Assembly (NCBI RefSeq): GCF_040675465.1
Contig: NZ_JBFAPA010000012.1
Span: 186,001 to 250,000, forward strand
DNA from: Kibdelosporangium sp040675465
GTDB taxonomy: Bacteria; Actinomycetota; Actinomycetes; Mycobacteriales; Pseudonocardiaceae
Reading direction: 5' to 3'
DNA: 64,000 nucleotides
The notes beneath the pieces are model-generated. The model searched no databases and had not been told where the DNA came from. It saw nothing but the letters and a program-made list of their open reading frames with translations. Position numbers and translations under genes: made by a program. Shown here piece after piece: positions 7,476 to 16,100 of the stretch (within the stretch, counting starts at the first letter, position 1; each line of letters begins with the position of its first letter).

Positions 7476-8792
7476 TCATCTCGGCAGCAGCATCGGCTGG
7501 ACGGGCAGCGGGCGGGAGATCGCGCCGAACTCCCGCATCAGGTCGGCGACCCGCTGGATGTCGCCTGCCGCGATGTCCGCGGTGTACTCGGCGATCCGGA
7601 CCTTCTGGGCGGTCGCGGGGTCGAGCCTGAGGTACTTCACGAGCAGGGGCTGCAGGATCGCGGCGGTGCCCATGTCGGCGATCCCCCTGCGCAGGGCGCG
7701 GACGAACGCGTCGAGCGCGTCCCGGTCGCGCTGGTAGTCCTGGGCGCGCACGGCCCAGCCGGAGATCGGCAGCCCGCCGGGCTGGCCGAGGGCCACATCC
7801 ACGATCGGCCGGGCGTGGAAGTCGCTGTTGGTGATGGTCAGGTACGGCTCGGCGAGCACGGCGCCGTCGATCTCGCCGCGCTGCATCGCGGCGGGCATGT
7901 CCGGCATCGCCATCGGCACCCACCTGATCGACGAGCCGTCCAGGTTGCGGTTGCGCAGCTGGGACAGCACGCCGAGATCGGAGATGGAGCCGGTGCCGGT
8001 GACCGCGATCCGCTTGCCTGGCACGTCCTCGGCCTTCTGGATGCTGCCTTCCGGCGGCACCACCAGCTCCAGGTGCCCGGGCAGGGCGGTGTAGGCCGGG
8101 GAGATGATCTTCAGGTCGGCCTTGCCGTCGCTCTGCGCCTGGAGGATCGCCGGATAGCTGCTGAACGCCACGTCCAGCCTGCGGCCCAGCGCCGACACCG
8201 CGTCGGGTCCACTTTGGACGGTCACCGTCTCGATGTCCACGCCCTCCTGGGCGAAGTACCCGGCATCCAGCGCGCGGAAGAACGGCGCCACGTCGACCAC
8301 CGGCAGCACACCGACCCGCAGCTTGGGCCGGCCGATGACCGAGTCGCTGAACGCCCCCGCACCGGGCGAGGGGTCCTCCGGCAGCCGCACCAGGGCCGCG
8401 GTGACCGCCGCGAACACCGCGACGACCACGGCGGCGATGATGAACGACTGGGTGCGCCGGCTCGCGTGCAGGAACCGGGCCACCGCGGGAGACCGTCCCC
8501 CGGCTCGGTGCCGCGCAGGGCCCCGGACGGTCTCCGCGCGGTGCTTCCCCCGTACCCGGCCCGGCACGGGAGTCTCCTTGGCCAGGGCGGGCGCCACGGC
8601 CGGATCCGGCCGGCGCATCGCCTCGACGACCTCGAGGATCAGCTCGGCGCGGCGACGGCGATCCATCCCCGAGGGCGGCAGCTCGGCGTCCGCGGCGTCG
8701 CGCAGCCGCGTGAACCAGGCGCCCACGGGCTCGGTGCTGGCTGTTCGTCTGTTCTCCCACCGAGACCACAACCGGCGAAACACGGTGACCAC
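7476..8792 (-). CDS. Membrane-anchored NMT1/SsuA-like solute-binding protein
   Basis: A 438-residue protein with an unusual layout. Residues 1-115 are predicted cytoplasmic, with a helical stretch at about 22-62 and a basic linker; one transmembrane helix follows at about 116-135; and residues 157-420 form a periplasmic-binding fold of the NMT1/THI5/SsuA type (LRVGVLPVVDVAPFFRALDA, GEIDGAVLAEPYL). Ordinary binding proteins have only a signal peptide, and no permease or ATPase is nearby. Its place 21 bases downstream of a sigma factor suggests a ligand sensor that signals inward, perhaps as an anti-sigma factor. That role is inferred. Confidence 0.8.
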   Translation of the reverse strand: MVTVFRRLWSRWENRRTASTEPVGAWFTRLRDAADAELPPSGMDRRRRAELILEVVEAMRRPDPAVAPALAKETPVPGRVRGKHRAETVRGPARHRAGGRSPAVARFLHASRRTQSFIIAAVVVAVFAAVTAALVRLPEDPSPGAGAFSDSVIGRPKLRVGVLPVVDVAPFFRALDAGYFAQEGVDIETVTVQSGPDAVSALGRRLDVAFSSYPAILQAQSDGKADLKIISPAYTALPGHLELVVPPEGSIQKAEDVPGKRIAVTGTGSISDLGVLSQLRNRNLDGSSIRWVPMAMPDMPAAMQRGEIDGAVLAEPYLTITNSDFHARPIVDVALGQPGGLPISGWAVRAQDYQRDRDALDAFVRALRRGIADMGTAAILQPLLVKYLRLDPATAQKVRIAEYTADIAAGDIQRVADLMREFGAISRPLPVQPMLLPR

Positions 8793-8813
8793 CCTTCGTT
8801 GTGCGAATGCGGG

Positions 8814-9344
8814 CTACGCCCGGCCGGGTCCACGGCCGGAGGATCTCCTTGACTTGCTGGACTTTCGCCGCCGGTAGCGGAGGATCTTCTCCAGCTTCTT
8901 GCGGCCGGCGTAGAGACATCGGGGGATCGACGAGGGCGCGAGCTCGAGCAGCTCGGCGATCTCCGGGTTGGTGTACCCGAGGGCCGCCAGCACGATCGCC
9001 TTGCGTTCGGACACGGACAGCACGTGCAGGGCGTCGAGGATCGCGTCCACGTTCACCCGCTCGTCGACGGAGCTGGACATCCACTGCGAGACCGAGTCCA
9101 TGGCGTCCTCGATCCGCTCGATCCGCTCGACCGGGGTACGCCGCAGCTCGTCCAGCGCGAGGTGCCGGGCCGCGGTGATGGCCCAGTTCAGCGGTTTGCG
9201 CACGGTCGGCCAGTTCACCAGCAGCTTCTCCAGCACGGCGTCGGCGATCTCGTCGACGTCGAGGAGGTCGCGGAACCGGTGACGAAGGTAGAACCGGACC
9301 TGTGCACGCAGGTCCGGGTAGAGGTTGACGAAGGCGGGGTCCAT
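8814..9344 (-). CDS. Sigma-70 family (ECF-like) sigma factor
   Basis: A 176-residue sigma factor with only regions 2 and 4. Region 2 spans about residues 10-75 (DEIADAVLEKLLVNW, then RHLALDELRR), and region 4 about 100-160 (LSVSERKAIVLAALGYTNPE plus a recognition helix near SSIPRCLYAGRKKL). The basic tail is RRRKSSKSRRSSGRGPGRA. I used the ATG at 9344; an in-frame GTG at 9389 is an alternative. It is the first gene of a four-gene operon with the membrane binding protein, mini-Lsr2 and cyclase/STAND gene, and probably drives that operon and other targets. Confidence 0.8.
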   Translation of the reverse strand: MDPAFVNLYPDLRAQVRFYLRHRFRDLLDVDEIADAVLEKLLVNWPTVRKPLNWAITAARHLALDELRRTPVERIERIEDAMDSVSQWMSSSVDERVNVDAILDALHVLSVSERKAIVLAALGYTNPEIAELLELAPSSIPRCLYAGRKKLEKILRYRRRKSSKSRRSSGRGPGRA

Positions 9345-9971
9345 TCGTTCTCGGATCGGGTCACTCGGGGTGGGCGGTACGTTCAGCACGCTGGGGTCCG
9401 TTTCGTGTGCTCCGGCATGGGGCGTTCGGGGGACCGCGACTGATGGGGGTCCACACCCCGGTCGGGTCGGCCACGGATCCCCGCGCGCGGGGACCACGCC
9501 ACGCCGCTCGGTACGGACATCGACCCCACCCCCCTCCAGAGGCCTTCGCGCGCGGGCACCCACTCTGAGTGCTCATCGAAGTGACGAATCCGGGAGGCGT
9601 AAATGGAAAAAGTCACCTGAAAGAACTGAGAATCCCGCGTTTGTACGGAATCTCATCCATTTCTGGCCAGCAACTGGCCAAACGCCAGACAGGTGTGAAC
9701 AGCCGCCGAGGCAGGCGCGCGATTCTTTCAGGTTTTATGAGCCACGAACCAGGAGCCGTCCAGCCTGGTCAGGCTCGCGTGCGCCCGGCGCGGTCGAAGC
9801 CGCGTACATCGGTGACGCCGCTCAACAGATCTACAAAACCGTGGGGATCGACCATGATTGTGGCGAGCATTCTTGTGGTGGCATCTTGGTGCCACGATCC
9901 GGTTCACGGGAGCGGACATGCGGGAAGAGGGCACGCCACGCAGTGCCCTCTTCCCAGTGTGCGGCTGTTTT
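9345..9971. other. Non-coding stretch with inverted repeats
   Basis: No convincing gene lies here. The part nearest 9345 carries the promoter region of the sigma-factor operon. The centre, about 9590-9740, is AT-richer than its surroundings and holds an 11-base inverted repeat, ACCTGAAAGAA at 9615-9625 and TTCTTTCAGGT at 9723-9733, with TGGCCAG/CTGGCCA (9664-9680) inside it. A hairpin GTGGCA-TCTTGG-TGCCAC lies at 9878-9895, and the snapalysin terminator at 9922-9955. Confidence 0.5.
9922..9955 (-). terminator. Terminator downstream of the snapalysin gene
   Basis: A perfect 13-base stem, GGGAAGAGGGCAC at 9922-9934 with GTGCCCTCTTCCC at 9943-9955, encloses an 8-base loop. It lies 17 bases past the stop of the minus-strand protease gene and would end the two-protease transcript. 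Confidence 0.8.
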
Positions 9972-10526
9972 CTAGAACACGTAGCAGTCGACGTACTCGG
10001 TCGTGCGGACCGAGGCCAGCGCGGCGACAAGGCCATTGCCGGCGTTGCGGCGCACCTGGGCCGCCTCGGTCGGGTGCGGGGTGGTCGACTTGCAGGACGT
10101 CGGCGAGCTGTGACCGGACATCAGGTAGTCACAGCGACCGTTGCGGTTGTCCGGCAGGCCGAGGATGTGCCCCAGCTCGTGGGCGGCGATCCGCGGCGGG
10201 TAGAACCCGTCGCTGACCGCTTCCCGTCCCATGTAGACAGTGCCGCGGCCGAACCCGCCCGGGTAGGTCCGGGGCCAGCCGTTGTCGGCGTAGACCTTGA
10301 CCGTGGCGGTGCTGCCGGTGGCCGGCTTGAGCTGGATCGTCGGCACAGCGGCGTTCCACGCTGCCGCGCCTTCATCCACCGCCGCCCTGAACTCCTGGGC
10401 CTGGCTGGCGTCGTAGTAGATCGTGCGGACGGCCAACGGGGCGGCCGTGGCCGCCGTCCCGCCGAACGCCACCAACGAGGCCATCAGCCCTAGTGCGGCG
10501 ACCAGTGCCCGGATGGTCTTGACCAT
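9972..10526 (-). CDS. Snapalysin-family secreted zinc metalloprotease
   Basis: A 184-residue exported metalloendopeptidase of the snapalysin type (MEROPS M7), small secreted proteases typical of streptomycetes and relatives. Residues 1-28 are a signal peptide. The zinc motif HELGHILGLPD at 116-126 fits the family HExxHxxGxxD, with His116, Glu117, His120 and Asp126. The ATG at 10526 has GGGAGG upstream. It lies 10 bases after the S1 protease gene, so the two are made together. Snapalysins often have a pro-region and a LysR regulator; neither is evident here. Confidence 0.9.
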   Translation of the reverse strand: MVKTIRALVAALGLMASLVAFGGTAATAAPLAVRTIYYDASQAQEFRAAVDEGAAAWNAAVPTIQLKPATGSTATVKVYADNGWPRTYPGGFGRGTVYMGREAVSDGFYPPRIAAHELGHILGLPDNRNGRCDYLMSGHSSPTSCKSTTPHPTEAAQVRRNAGNGLVAALASVRTTEYVDCYVF

Positions 10527-10536
10527 GGGACCTCCC

Positions 10537-11241
10537 TCAGATACCGGTTTGCTGACGAATCCACGACAGGTGCTGGGCGATCCCGGTGTACAGGGTCGTC
10601 GTCGCACATTCACCGTTGTTGTCACCGGGACCGTGGGTCTCGCCGACCAACGTCCAGTCGCCGCGAACGCCGGTGACCGCGGGGCCGCCGGAGTCGCCGT
10701 GACAGGCGGAGTGCGTCCGGTCGCCCGACACGCACAGGTCGTTGGCGCCGCCGCCACCGGCCCGGCACCGGCTGCTGGGCAGCACGGTCAGGTCGATCTC
10801 CTGCAGCGTCTGCGGCGTGGGACAGCTCGGCCACGCCGTGCAGCCCCAGCCCAGCAGCCGCACCGGACCGCCCGGAGCGGGGTTGGCCTGGGCCATCTTG
10901 ACCGGAGCCGACCGGGCCGGGGTGGCCAGGTGCATCAGCGTCAGGTCGGTGCCGGACCTGGTGATCCGGCGGTCGATCCGGCCGAGCTCACCGCCGGAGT
11001 TGCGGTTCACCGACCCGATCCGGCCCTGGGACGCGCTGCCGCAGTGGTTCGCCGTGACGATCCACTGTGGAGCGACCAGGCTACCGCCGCAGCCGTTGCT
11101 CAGCGCGACCATGAACGAGTACGTCTCGGAGGCGTTGTGCCCACCGATGATGTTCGGCTGCATGCCGTCCGCCGAGGCGGGCGCGGCGACCGCACCCGCG
11201 ATGGCGCACGCGCCGAACGCGGCCATAAGGAATTTGCGCAT
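10537..11241 (-). CDS. Secreted trypsin-fold (S1) serine protease
   Basis: A 234-residue exported serine protease. The signal peptide ends near residue 24, and a short pro-piece precedes IIGG at 31-34, the usual mature N-terminus whose free amine activates S1 proteases. The catalytic triad is His66 (TANHCG), Asp99 (GTDLTLMHL) and Ser184 (GDSGGP). Ser178 occupies the place of trypsin Asp189, so a tryptic Arg/Lys preference is not expected; a chymotrypsin-like pocket is more likely. It is co-transcribed with the snapalysin gene downstream, a pairing that suggests joint extracellular protein digestion. Confidence 0.9.
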   Translation of the reverse strand: MRKFLMAAFGACAIAGAVAAPASADGMQPNIIGGHNASETYSFMVALSNGCGGSLVAPQWIVTANHCGSASQGRIGSVNRNSGGELGRIDRRITRSGTDLTLMHLATPARSAPVKMAQANPAPGGPVRLLGWGCTAWPSCPTPQTLQEIDLTVLPSSRCRAGGGGANDLCVSGDRTHSACHGDSGGPAVTGVRGDWTLVGETHGPGDNNGECATTTLYTGIAQHLSWIRQQTGI

Positions 11242-11544
11242 CTACTTCTCTCCGTCGTCGACGGCCGAAGCCGCCTTGCAGGGGTGACAAGGGAGTACGT
11301 GATCAGCTTCCCGGGCCGGACGTGTTTTGGCCACCCTACAAAAGTGGGTTGTCCGGGGCCGTCAAACGAGAAGGACATAACACTCGGCAATAGCGCGTCC
11401 GTTTTCCGGACAGCAATTGAGGTCGCGTTTTCCGCGATCACGGGCAACCCTGAAACGATACGGTGCGCGGTGACCGGCTGCCAGCCGCCATCGTGGCGTG
11501 TTTCCGCACGGGACAACGGCTTTGGCCGAACCTATCGTTGGATC
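11242..11544. other. Divergent intergenic region
   Basis: This 303-base gap separates the protease operon (minus) from the hydrolase gene (plus) and should hold both promoters. It is AT-richer than the flanking genes between about 11280 and 11460. A small hairpin GTCCG-TTTTC-CGGAC lies at 11397-11411. No open frame here looks like a gene. Confidence 0.5.
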
Positions 11545-12345
11545 ATGGGTGCACAGCGAACGGTCGGCCACACCCTCTCGGCCGACGGGACGAGGATCGG
11601 CTGGCGGCAGCTCGGCCGCGGGCCCGCCCTGGTGATCGTGCACGGTTGGCTCGCGACCGGCCAGGAGTGGTACCCGGTCGCCGAGGACCTCGCCGCCGAC
11701 CACACCGTGTTGCTGGTCGACCGGCGCGGCCGCGGCCTCAGCGGCGACGGCCCGGAGTACTGCCTGGCCGCCGAGGTCGCGGATCTGCATGCGGTACTGG
11801 CACACGCGGGCCCCGGCGCGGCTTTGCTGGGCCACTCGTACGGCGGGATCTGTGCCGCCGCAACGGCTTCGGCGGGCGCGGACATCGCGGCCCTGGTGCT
11901 GTACGAACCGCCGCTGCCGGTGAACGGGCCGTGGGACGACACGGCCCTGCCCCGCATCGGGAAAGCGCTCGACGCGGGCGATACCGAGCTGGCGCTGACG
12001 TTGATCCTCACGGAGGCCATGGGCGCGGCCGGCCTGGCCGAGAAGCTGCGCGGCACTCCACTGTGGACGGCCATGGCCGGCGTCGCGCCGACGTTCGAAC
12101 GAGAGTTCCGCGCCACCAACGCACTTGTGGGCAGGCTGGGCCCGTACATGACCATCCCGCGACGCACGAACCTGCTCGTCGGGTCGGAGACCATCCAGCG
12201 GCAGAAGGACGCCACGACGTTCCTGCTGGGCAGCCTGCCGCACGCCCGGTTCACCGAACTGCCCGGCGAGGCCCACCACGCGCACCTGAACAGTCCGCAC
12301 GCGGTGAGCCAGGCCGTCCGGTCACTTCTTCACTGCTTCGCGTAG
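11545..12345 (+). CDS. Alpha/beta hydrolase
   Basis: A 266-residue cytoplasmic alpha/beta-hydrolase-fold enzyme. It has the oxyanion-hole HGW at 33-35, the nucleophile elbow GHSYGG with Ser98, and a C-terminal histidine in GEAHHAHL. The family includes esterases, C-C hydrolases and haloperoxidase-like enzymes; the substrate is not readable. The ATG at 11545 is supported because homology starts at once. The gene end overlaps the convergent cupin gene by 16 bases. It has its own promoter region upstream and no obvious partner. Confidence 0.85.
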   Translation: MGAQRTVGHTLSADGTRIGWRQLGRGPALVIVHGWLATGQEWYPVAEDLAADHTVLLVDRRGRGLSGDGPEYCLAAEVADLHAVLAHAGPGAALLGHSYGGICAAATASAGADIAALVLYEPPLPVNGPWDDTALPRIGKALDAGDTELALTLILTEAMGAAGLAEKLRGTPLWTAMAGVAPTFEREFRATNALVGRLGPYMTIPRRTNLLVGSETIQRQKDATTFLLGSLPHARFTELPGEAHHAHLNSPHAVSQAVRSLLHCFA

Positions 12346-12680
12346 TGCGCCGCGCCCCACCAGTCGACGATCACGACGTCCTCGTCCCCGACCACCCAGG
12401 CGTCGTGCCCGGACGGCAGGTTCGTGACCTGACCGGGAGTGGCCTCGAACTCGGTGCCGTCGGCCATCCGGATCCGCAGTGTGCCCGACACGTGGTACTG
12501 GAAATGCGGCGCCTCGCACCACTGCGTGCCCGCGATCGGCTTGACGTCGTTGGACCAGCGCCAGCCGGGCTTCAACACGAGCCTGCCGATCTCGCCGCCG
12601 GTGAACTTCAACAGCTCGGCCCGGCCGTTGCCGAAGGTCCGGACCTCGTCCGGGGTCGCGAAATCCTTGTTCTCCATCAT
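12330..12680 (-). CDS. Small cupin-domain protein
   Basis: A 116-residue single-domain cupin. Motif 1 is degenerate (GWRWSNDVKPIAGTQWCEAPH), and motif 2 is PSGHDAWVVGDEDVVIVDW. It resembles uncharacterised cupins of about 110-120 residues. Metal binding is possible but not assured. It follows the SnoaL-like gene by 3 bases and is clearly co-transcribed with it. Both face away from the SARP regulator, across a gap that carries direct repeats, so the pair may be SARP-controlled. Confidence 0.8.
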   Translation of the reverse strand: MMENKDFATPDEVRTFGNGRAELLKFTGGEIGRLVLKPGWRWSNDVKPIAGTQWCEAPHFQYHVSGTLRIRMADGTEFEATPGQVTNLPSGHDAWVVGDEDVVIVDWWGAAHYAKQ

Positions 12681-12683
12681 CGC

Positions 12684-13049
12684 TCACTCATCCCAAGCCT
12701 GAACGCCGATCTGACGGGTGATCCGGCCGTCCTCGAGGTCGAGAACGGCCGAGCACAGCACACGGGTGCCGTCGGGGTACTGACAGGACTCCAGGTACGC
12801 GGCGGTGTCGCCCTGCACCGCGAGCCGGTCCAGCGAGTGGGTCATGTCGCGGCCGCAGACGTCCTCGACGTACTCTGCGATGGCCGCCTTGCCGCGCAGG
12901 GTCCGCGGTCTGCTCGGCGGGCTGGTCCGGTCGATGATCCGCACCTCGGCGTCGTCGGCGTACAGCGCGAGCAGGGCGCTCGCGTCGCGTTCCTCGATGC
13001 CGCGGCGCAGCCCCTCGGCGTGGAACGGCACCGTCTCAGTTGGACTCAT
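12684..13049 (-). CDS. SnoaL-like (NTF2-fold) protein
   Basis: A 121-residue NTF2/SnoaL-fold protein: a helix-rich start (HAEGLRRGIEERDASALLAL), YADDAEVRIIDRTSPP, and a curved beta-sheet half ending ILDLEDGRIT-like. Members are small cyclases, isomerases or steroid-delta-isomerase-like proteins, and many have no known activity. It is the first gene of a two-gene operon with the cupin. Its start is 126 bases from the divergent SARP gene, with three CGTCAA repeats between them. Confidence 0.8.
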   Translation of the reverse strand: MSPTETVPFHAEGLRRGIEERDASALLALYADDAEVRIIDRTSPPSRPRTLRGKAAIAEYVEDVCGRDMTHSLDRLAVQGDTAAYLESCQYPDGTRVLCSAVLDLEDGRITRQIGVQAWDE

Positions 13050-13100
13050 CGTGAATGCCTTTCATAGGACGGGTTGTGCTTCAGCAGCGTCCGCTCTCTC

Positions 13101-13129
13101 CGTCAATCCAGCGTCAACACCACCGTCAA
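13101..13129. promoter_or_regulatory. Direct repeats suited to a SARP regulator
   Basis: CGTCAA occurs three times, at 13101-13106, 13112-13117 and 13124-13129, with spacings of 11 and 12 bases (TTGACG on the minus strand). SARP regulators are known to bind heptamer direct repeats at 11-base spacing beside the -10 element. The repeats lie between the SARP gene and the SnoaL/cupin operon, so they could serve either direction. Confidence 0.5.
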
Positions 13130-13174
13130 CGCCGCCGTTGCGCCGCGACGCACCCGCGCGGACACTGATCGGCG

Positions 13175-16100
13175 ATGGTCCGGATCCGGTTGTTCGGCGA
13201 GCTCGCCGTGTGGGTGAACGACTCGCCGCTGGTGCTTCCGGCCAGCCGCAAGGCCTGCGCGCTGCTCGCCTGGCTGGCCGCGCATCCCGGCGCGCACCTG
13301 CGGTCCCGGCTCGCGGCGGAGTTCTGGCCGGAGGTGCTGGACGCGAGCGCCCGGGCCAGCCTGCGCAGCGCGATCTGGACGTTGCGGAGCCATCTGGGCG
13401 CGGCCGGCGACCACCTGCACACCGACCGCGACAACGTGTCGCTCATCGACGTTGAGGTGGACCTGCACGACTTCGATCGCGTCGATCCGCTGGCGGCCGA
13501 GCGGCTGAGCCGGGACGAGCTGCTGCACCGGTTCGACGCGGAATGGGTCCTTGACCTGCGCGAACGTTACGAGGACAAGCGCGCGGCCCTGCTCGGCGAC
13601 CTCGCCGCACGGGCTGAGGCCGCCGGTGACCTGGACAAGGCGGCAGAGTGGGCGCGGCAACGGGCGAGCCTGCGCCCGCTTGACGAGGCCGCGGGCCGCG
13701 AAGTGATCCGCCTGCTGACGATGACCGGCGAACGCTCGGCCGCCGTCGCCGCCTACACGCGCCTCGCCGGGCGGCTGCGGACCGAGCTGAACGTCCTGCC
13801 CGCCAAGGAGACAAGCGAACTGGTGGACACAACTGCCGAAGTCTCCGGCCAGTTGGTGGGACGTGACCGGGAGATCGCCGCCCTGCTGGAGGTCTGGAAC
13901 CGCACCGCCCACGCAACCGGCGCCACCATCGCGATCAGCGGCGACGGCGGTATCGGCAAGACGCGCCTGACCACGGAACTGATGGCCGCGGTCACCCACA
14001 CCGGCGCGCTCACCGCCACCGGCACGGCGACTTTGCTGGGCGGCACGACCCCGTTCGGCCCCTGGACCGAACTGATCGACGACCTCACTGCCGAGCTCGG
14101 CCCGCTCCCCCAGGACAAGCCGTGGGCCGCCGAACTGGCTCGCGTTCTTGCCGGGGCGGCACCGGGCCGCGGATCCCAGCCCGCGACGGAGCCGGGGTTC
14201 GACCGGATCCGGTTCTTCGAGGCCGTCGTGGAGTTGATCGCCTGGGCGTGCCGGGAGCGGGCGGTTTTGCTGGTGGTGGAGGATGTGCAGCTGGCCGATT
14301 CGTCCACTGTGGAGCTGGTGGCGCACGTGGGGCGGCGGATCGTGCGGATGCCGGTCGTTCTGGTGGTGACCCGGCGGAGACTGCCGCCGAGGGCTGACGT
14401 GGATGCGGTGTTGGGTGCCTTGCGGGGACGCGGGGCGTTGGCGATCGACCTCGAAGTGCGGCCGCTGGAGCCCAGCGCGGTCGGAAAACTGGTACGGGGC
14501 ACGGTCCCCGATGCCGAGGTCGCGCAGATCGTGAGCCTGGCCGACGGGAACCCGTTGATAGCGTTGGAAAGCGCGCGGGACCCGGTCGCGGGCGTACAAG
14601 GAGCGATCCGGGCGGCGATCAGCCGGTTGCGGGGTCCCGCGCGGTTGTTCGTGGAGTTCCTGGCGGTGGCCGGGCGCGACCTCGACCAGGCGGAACTGGC
14701 GCAGCTGCCGATCCCCGGCGATCCCGTGCGAGCGGCCACGGAGGCCCTCGGGGCCGGGCTGTTGCGGACCAAAGGCGAGACGATCGGGTTCCGGCACGCC
14801 CTGCTGTCCGAGGCCGTCTACAACGATCTGGCGGCCCCATTGCGGGCGCGGCTGCACGCGGCCCTGGCCGACGCGCTACGACGACGAGCGGGCCGCAACG
14901 CCCGGCGCAGCGCGGCAGAGATCGCGCGGCACCTGAGGCTGGCGGGCAAGGACCACCTCGCGGTCGCCCACCTCGTCACCGCCGCCGCCCACGCTCGAAC
15001 GGTCTCCGCGTTGGCCGAGGCAGCGGCTTTGCTCACCGAGGCGGCGGAGATCGAGCCGGACGACCCGGACCCTTGGGTCGAACTCGCCGAAGTCCAGGCC
15101 TGGCGCGGGCTGCTGGCCGAGTCGGACACCGCCTTCGACCGCGCGATCCAGGCCATCCCGGTCCTCGACACCGCGGCCCGCGCGGGTGCGTGGCTGCGGC
15201 GAGGCCGGTGGCTGCGGGGTGGGATCTGCCATCCCCGGGAGTCCCAACGGTCCTACCGGGCCGCGCTGGACATGGTGCAGAACGACACCGCCGATCCTCT
15301 TGCCCGCGTTGAGGTTCTGGCCGGGGTGGCTTGGGCCGAGTCGGTTGCGGGCGACCCGGCCCAAGCCGAGCACCTGCTCGACCAGGCAGCCGCCATCACC
15401 CGCGAGCACGGCACCACCAACCTGCTCAACCACGACCTCGGCTGCGCCCGCGGCCACGCTTTGCTACGGGCGGGCCGGTTCGTCGAGAGCTATGCGCCGC
15501 TGGTGGCCGCCGCAGCGGCGGCCACGCGCGCGGGCCGCCCGGACATGGCCTACAGCTGCATGACGAGCGCGGCCAGCGCCGCCGCATGTGCCGGAGAGTT
15601 CGACCGCGCGCTGGAGTTCGCCGACCGCTGCCTGCCACTGGTCGTCCCCAATGGACTGATCGGGCTCGCGGTCTACGCGTATTCGGCGCAGGCAACGGTT
15701 CTACGTCGACTGGGCCGGCTCGCCGAGGCGAGCGCGGCGGTCGACCGTGCCGCGATGTTCGCCGAACGCATTGGCCTCTCCACAGTGGACGGTCTGGTCC
15801 ACTACGACCGCGGCATGCTCGCCCACGACACCCAGGACTGGGCCACCGCGGCGGCCGAACTCGAGAAGGCCATCCAGGCACACGGGTCGATCAGCATCCC
15901 GCTCGCCCGCCTGCACCGCGCGAACGCGTTGGCCTGGTTCGGCAAGCTCGACGAGGCCGAAGCCGAGCTGAGAGCCACCGCGCTGGAACCGTTGACCCCG
16001 GCCGACTTCCCGGACACCCTCGTCGCCCGGATGGCCCGCGTCCAGGCACGCATAGCACTCAACCGCGGTGACCTGGCGCTGGCCCGGAAACGGCTGCGGG

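Noticed and set aside
5880..8852. A very long open stretch on the plus strand opposite the cyclase/STAND and membrane-protein genes
   Set aside because: Its protein is extremely rich in Arg, Gly, Ala and Gln with no domain pattern, and the opposite strand carries genes with clear motifs. It is an artefact of high GC content.
9820..9905. A possible small cysteine-rich peptide (DCGEHSCGG) suggesting a ribosomally made natural product
   Set aside because: No clear start codon or ribosome-binding site, and no maturation enzymes nearby.
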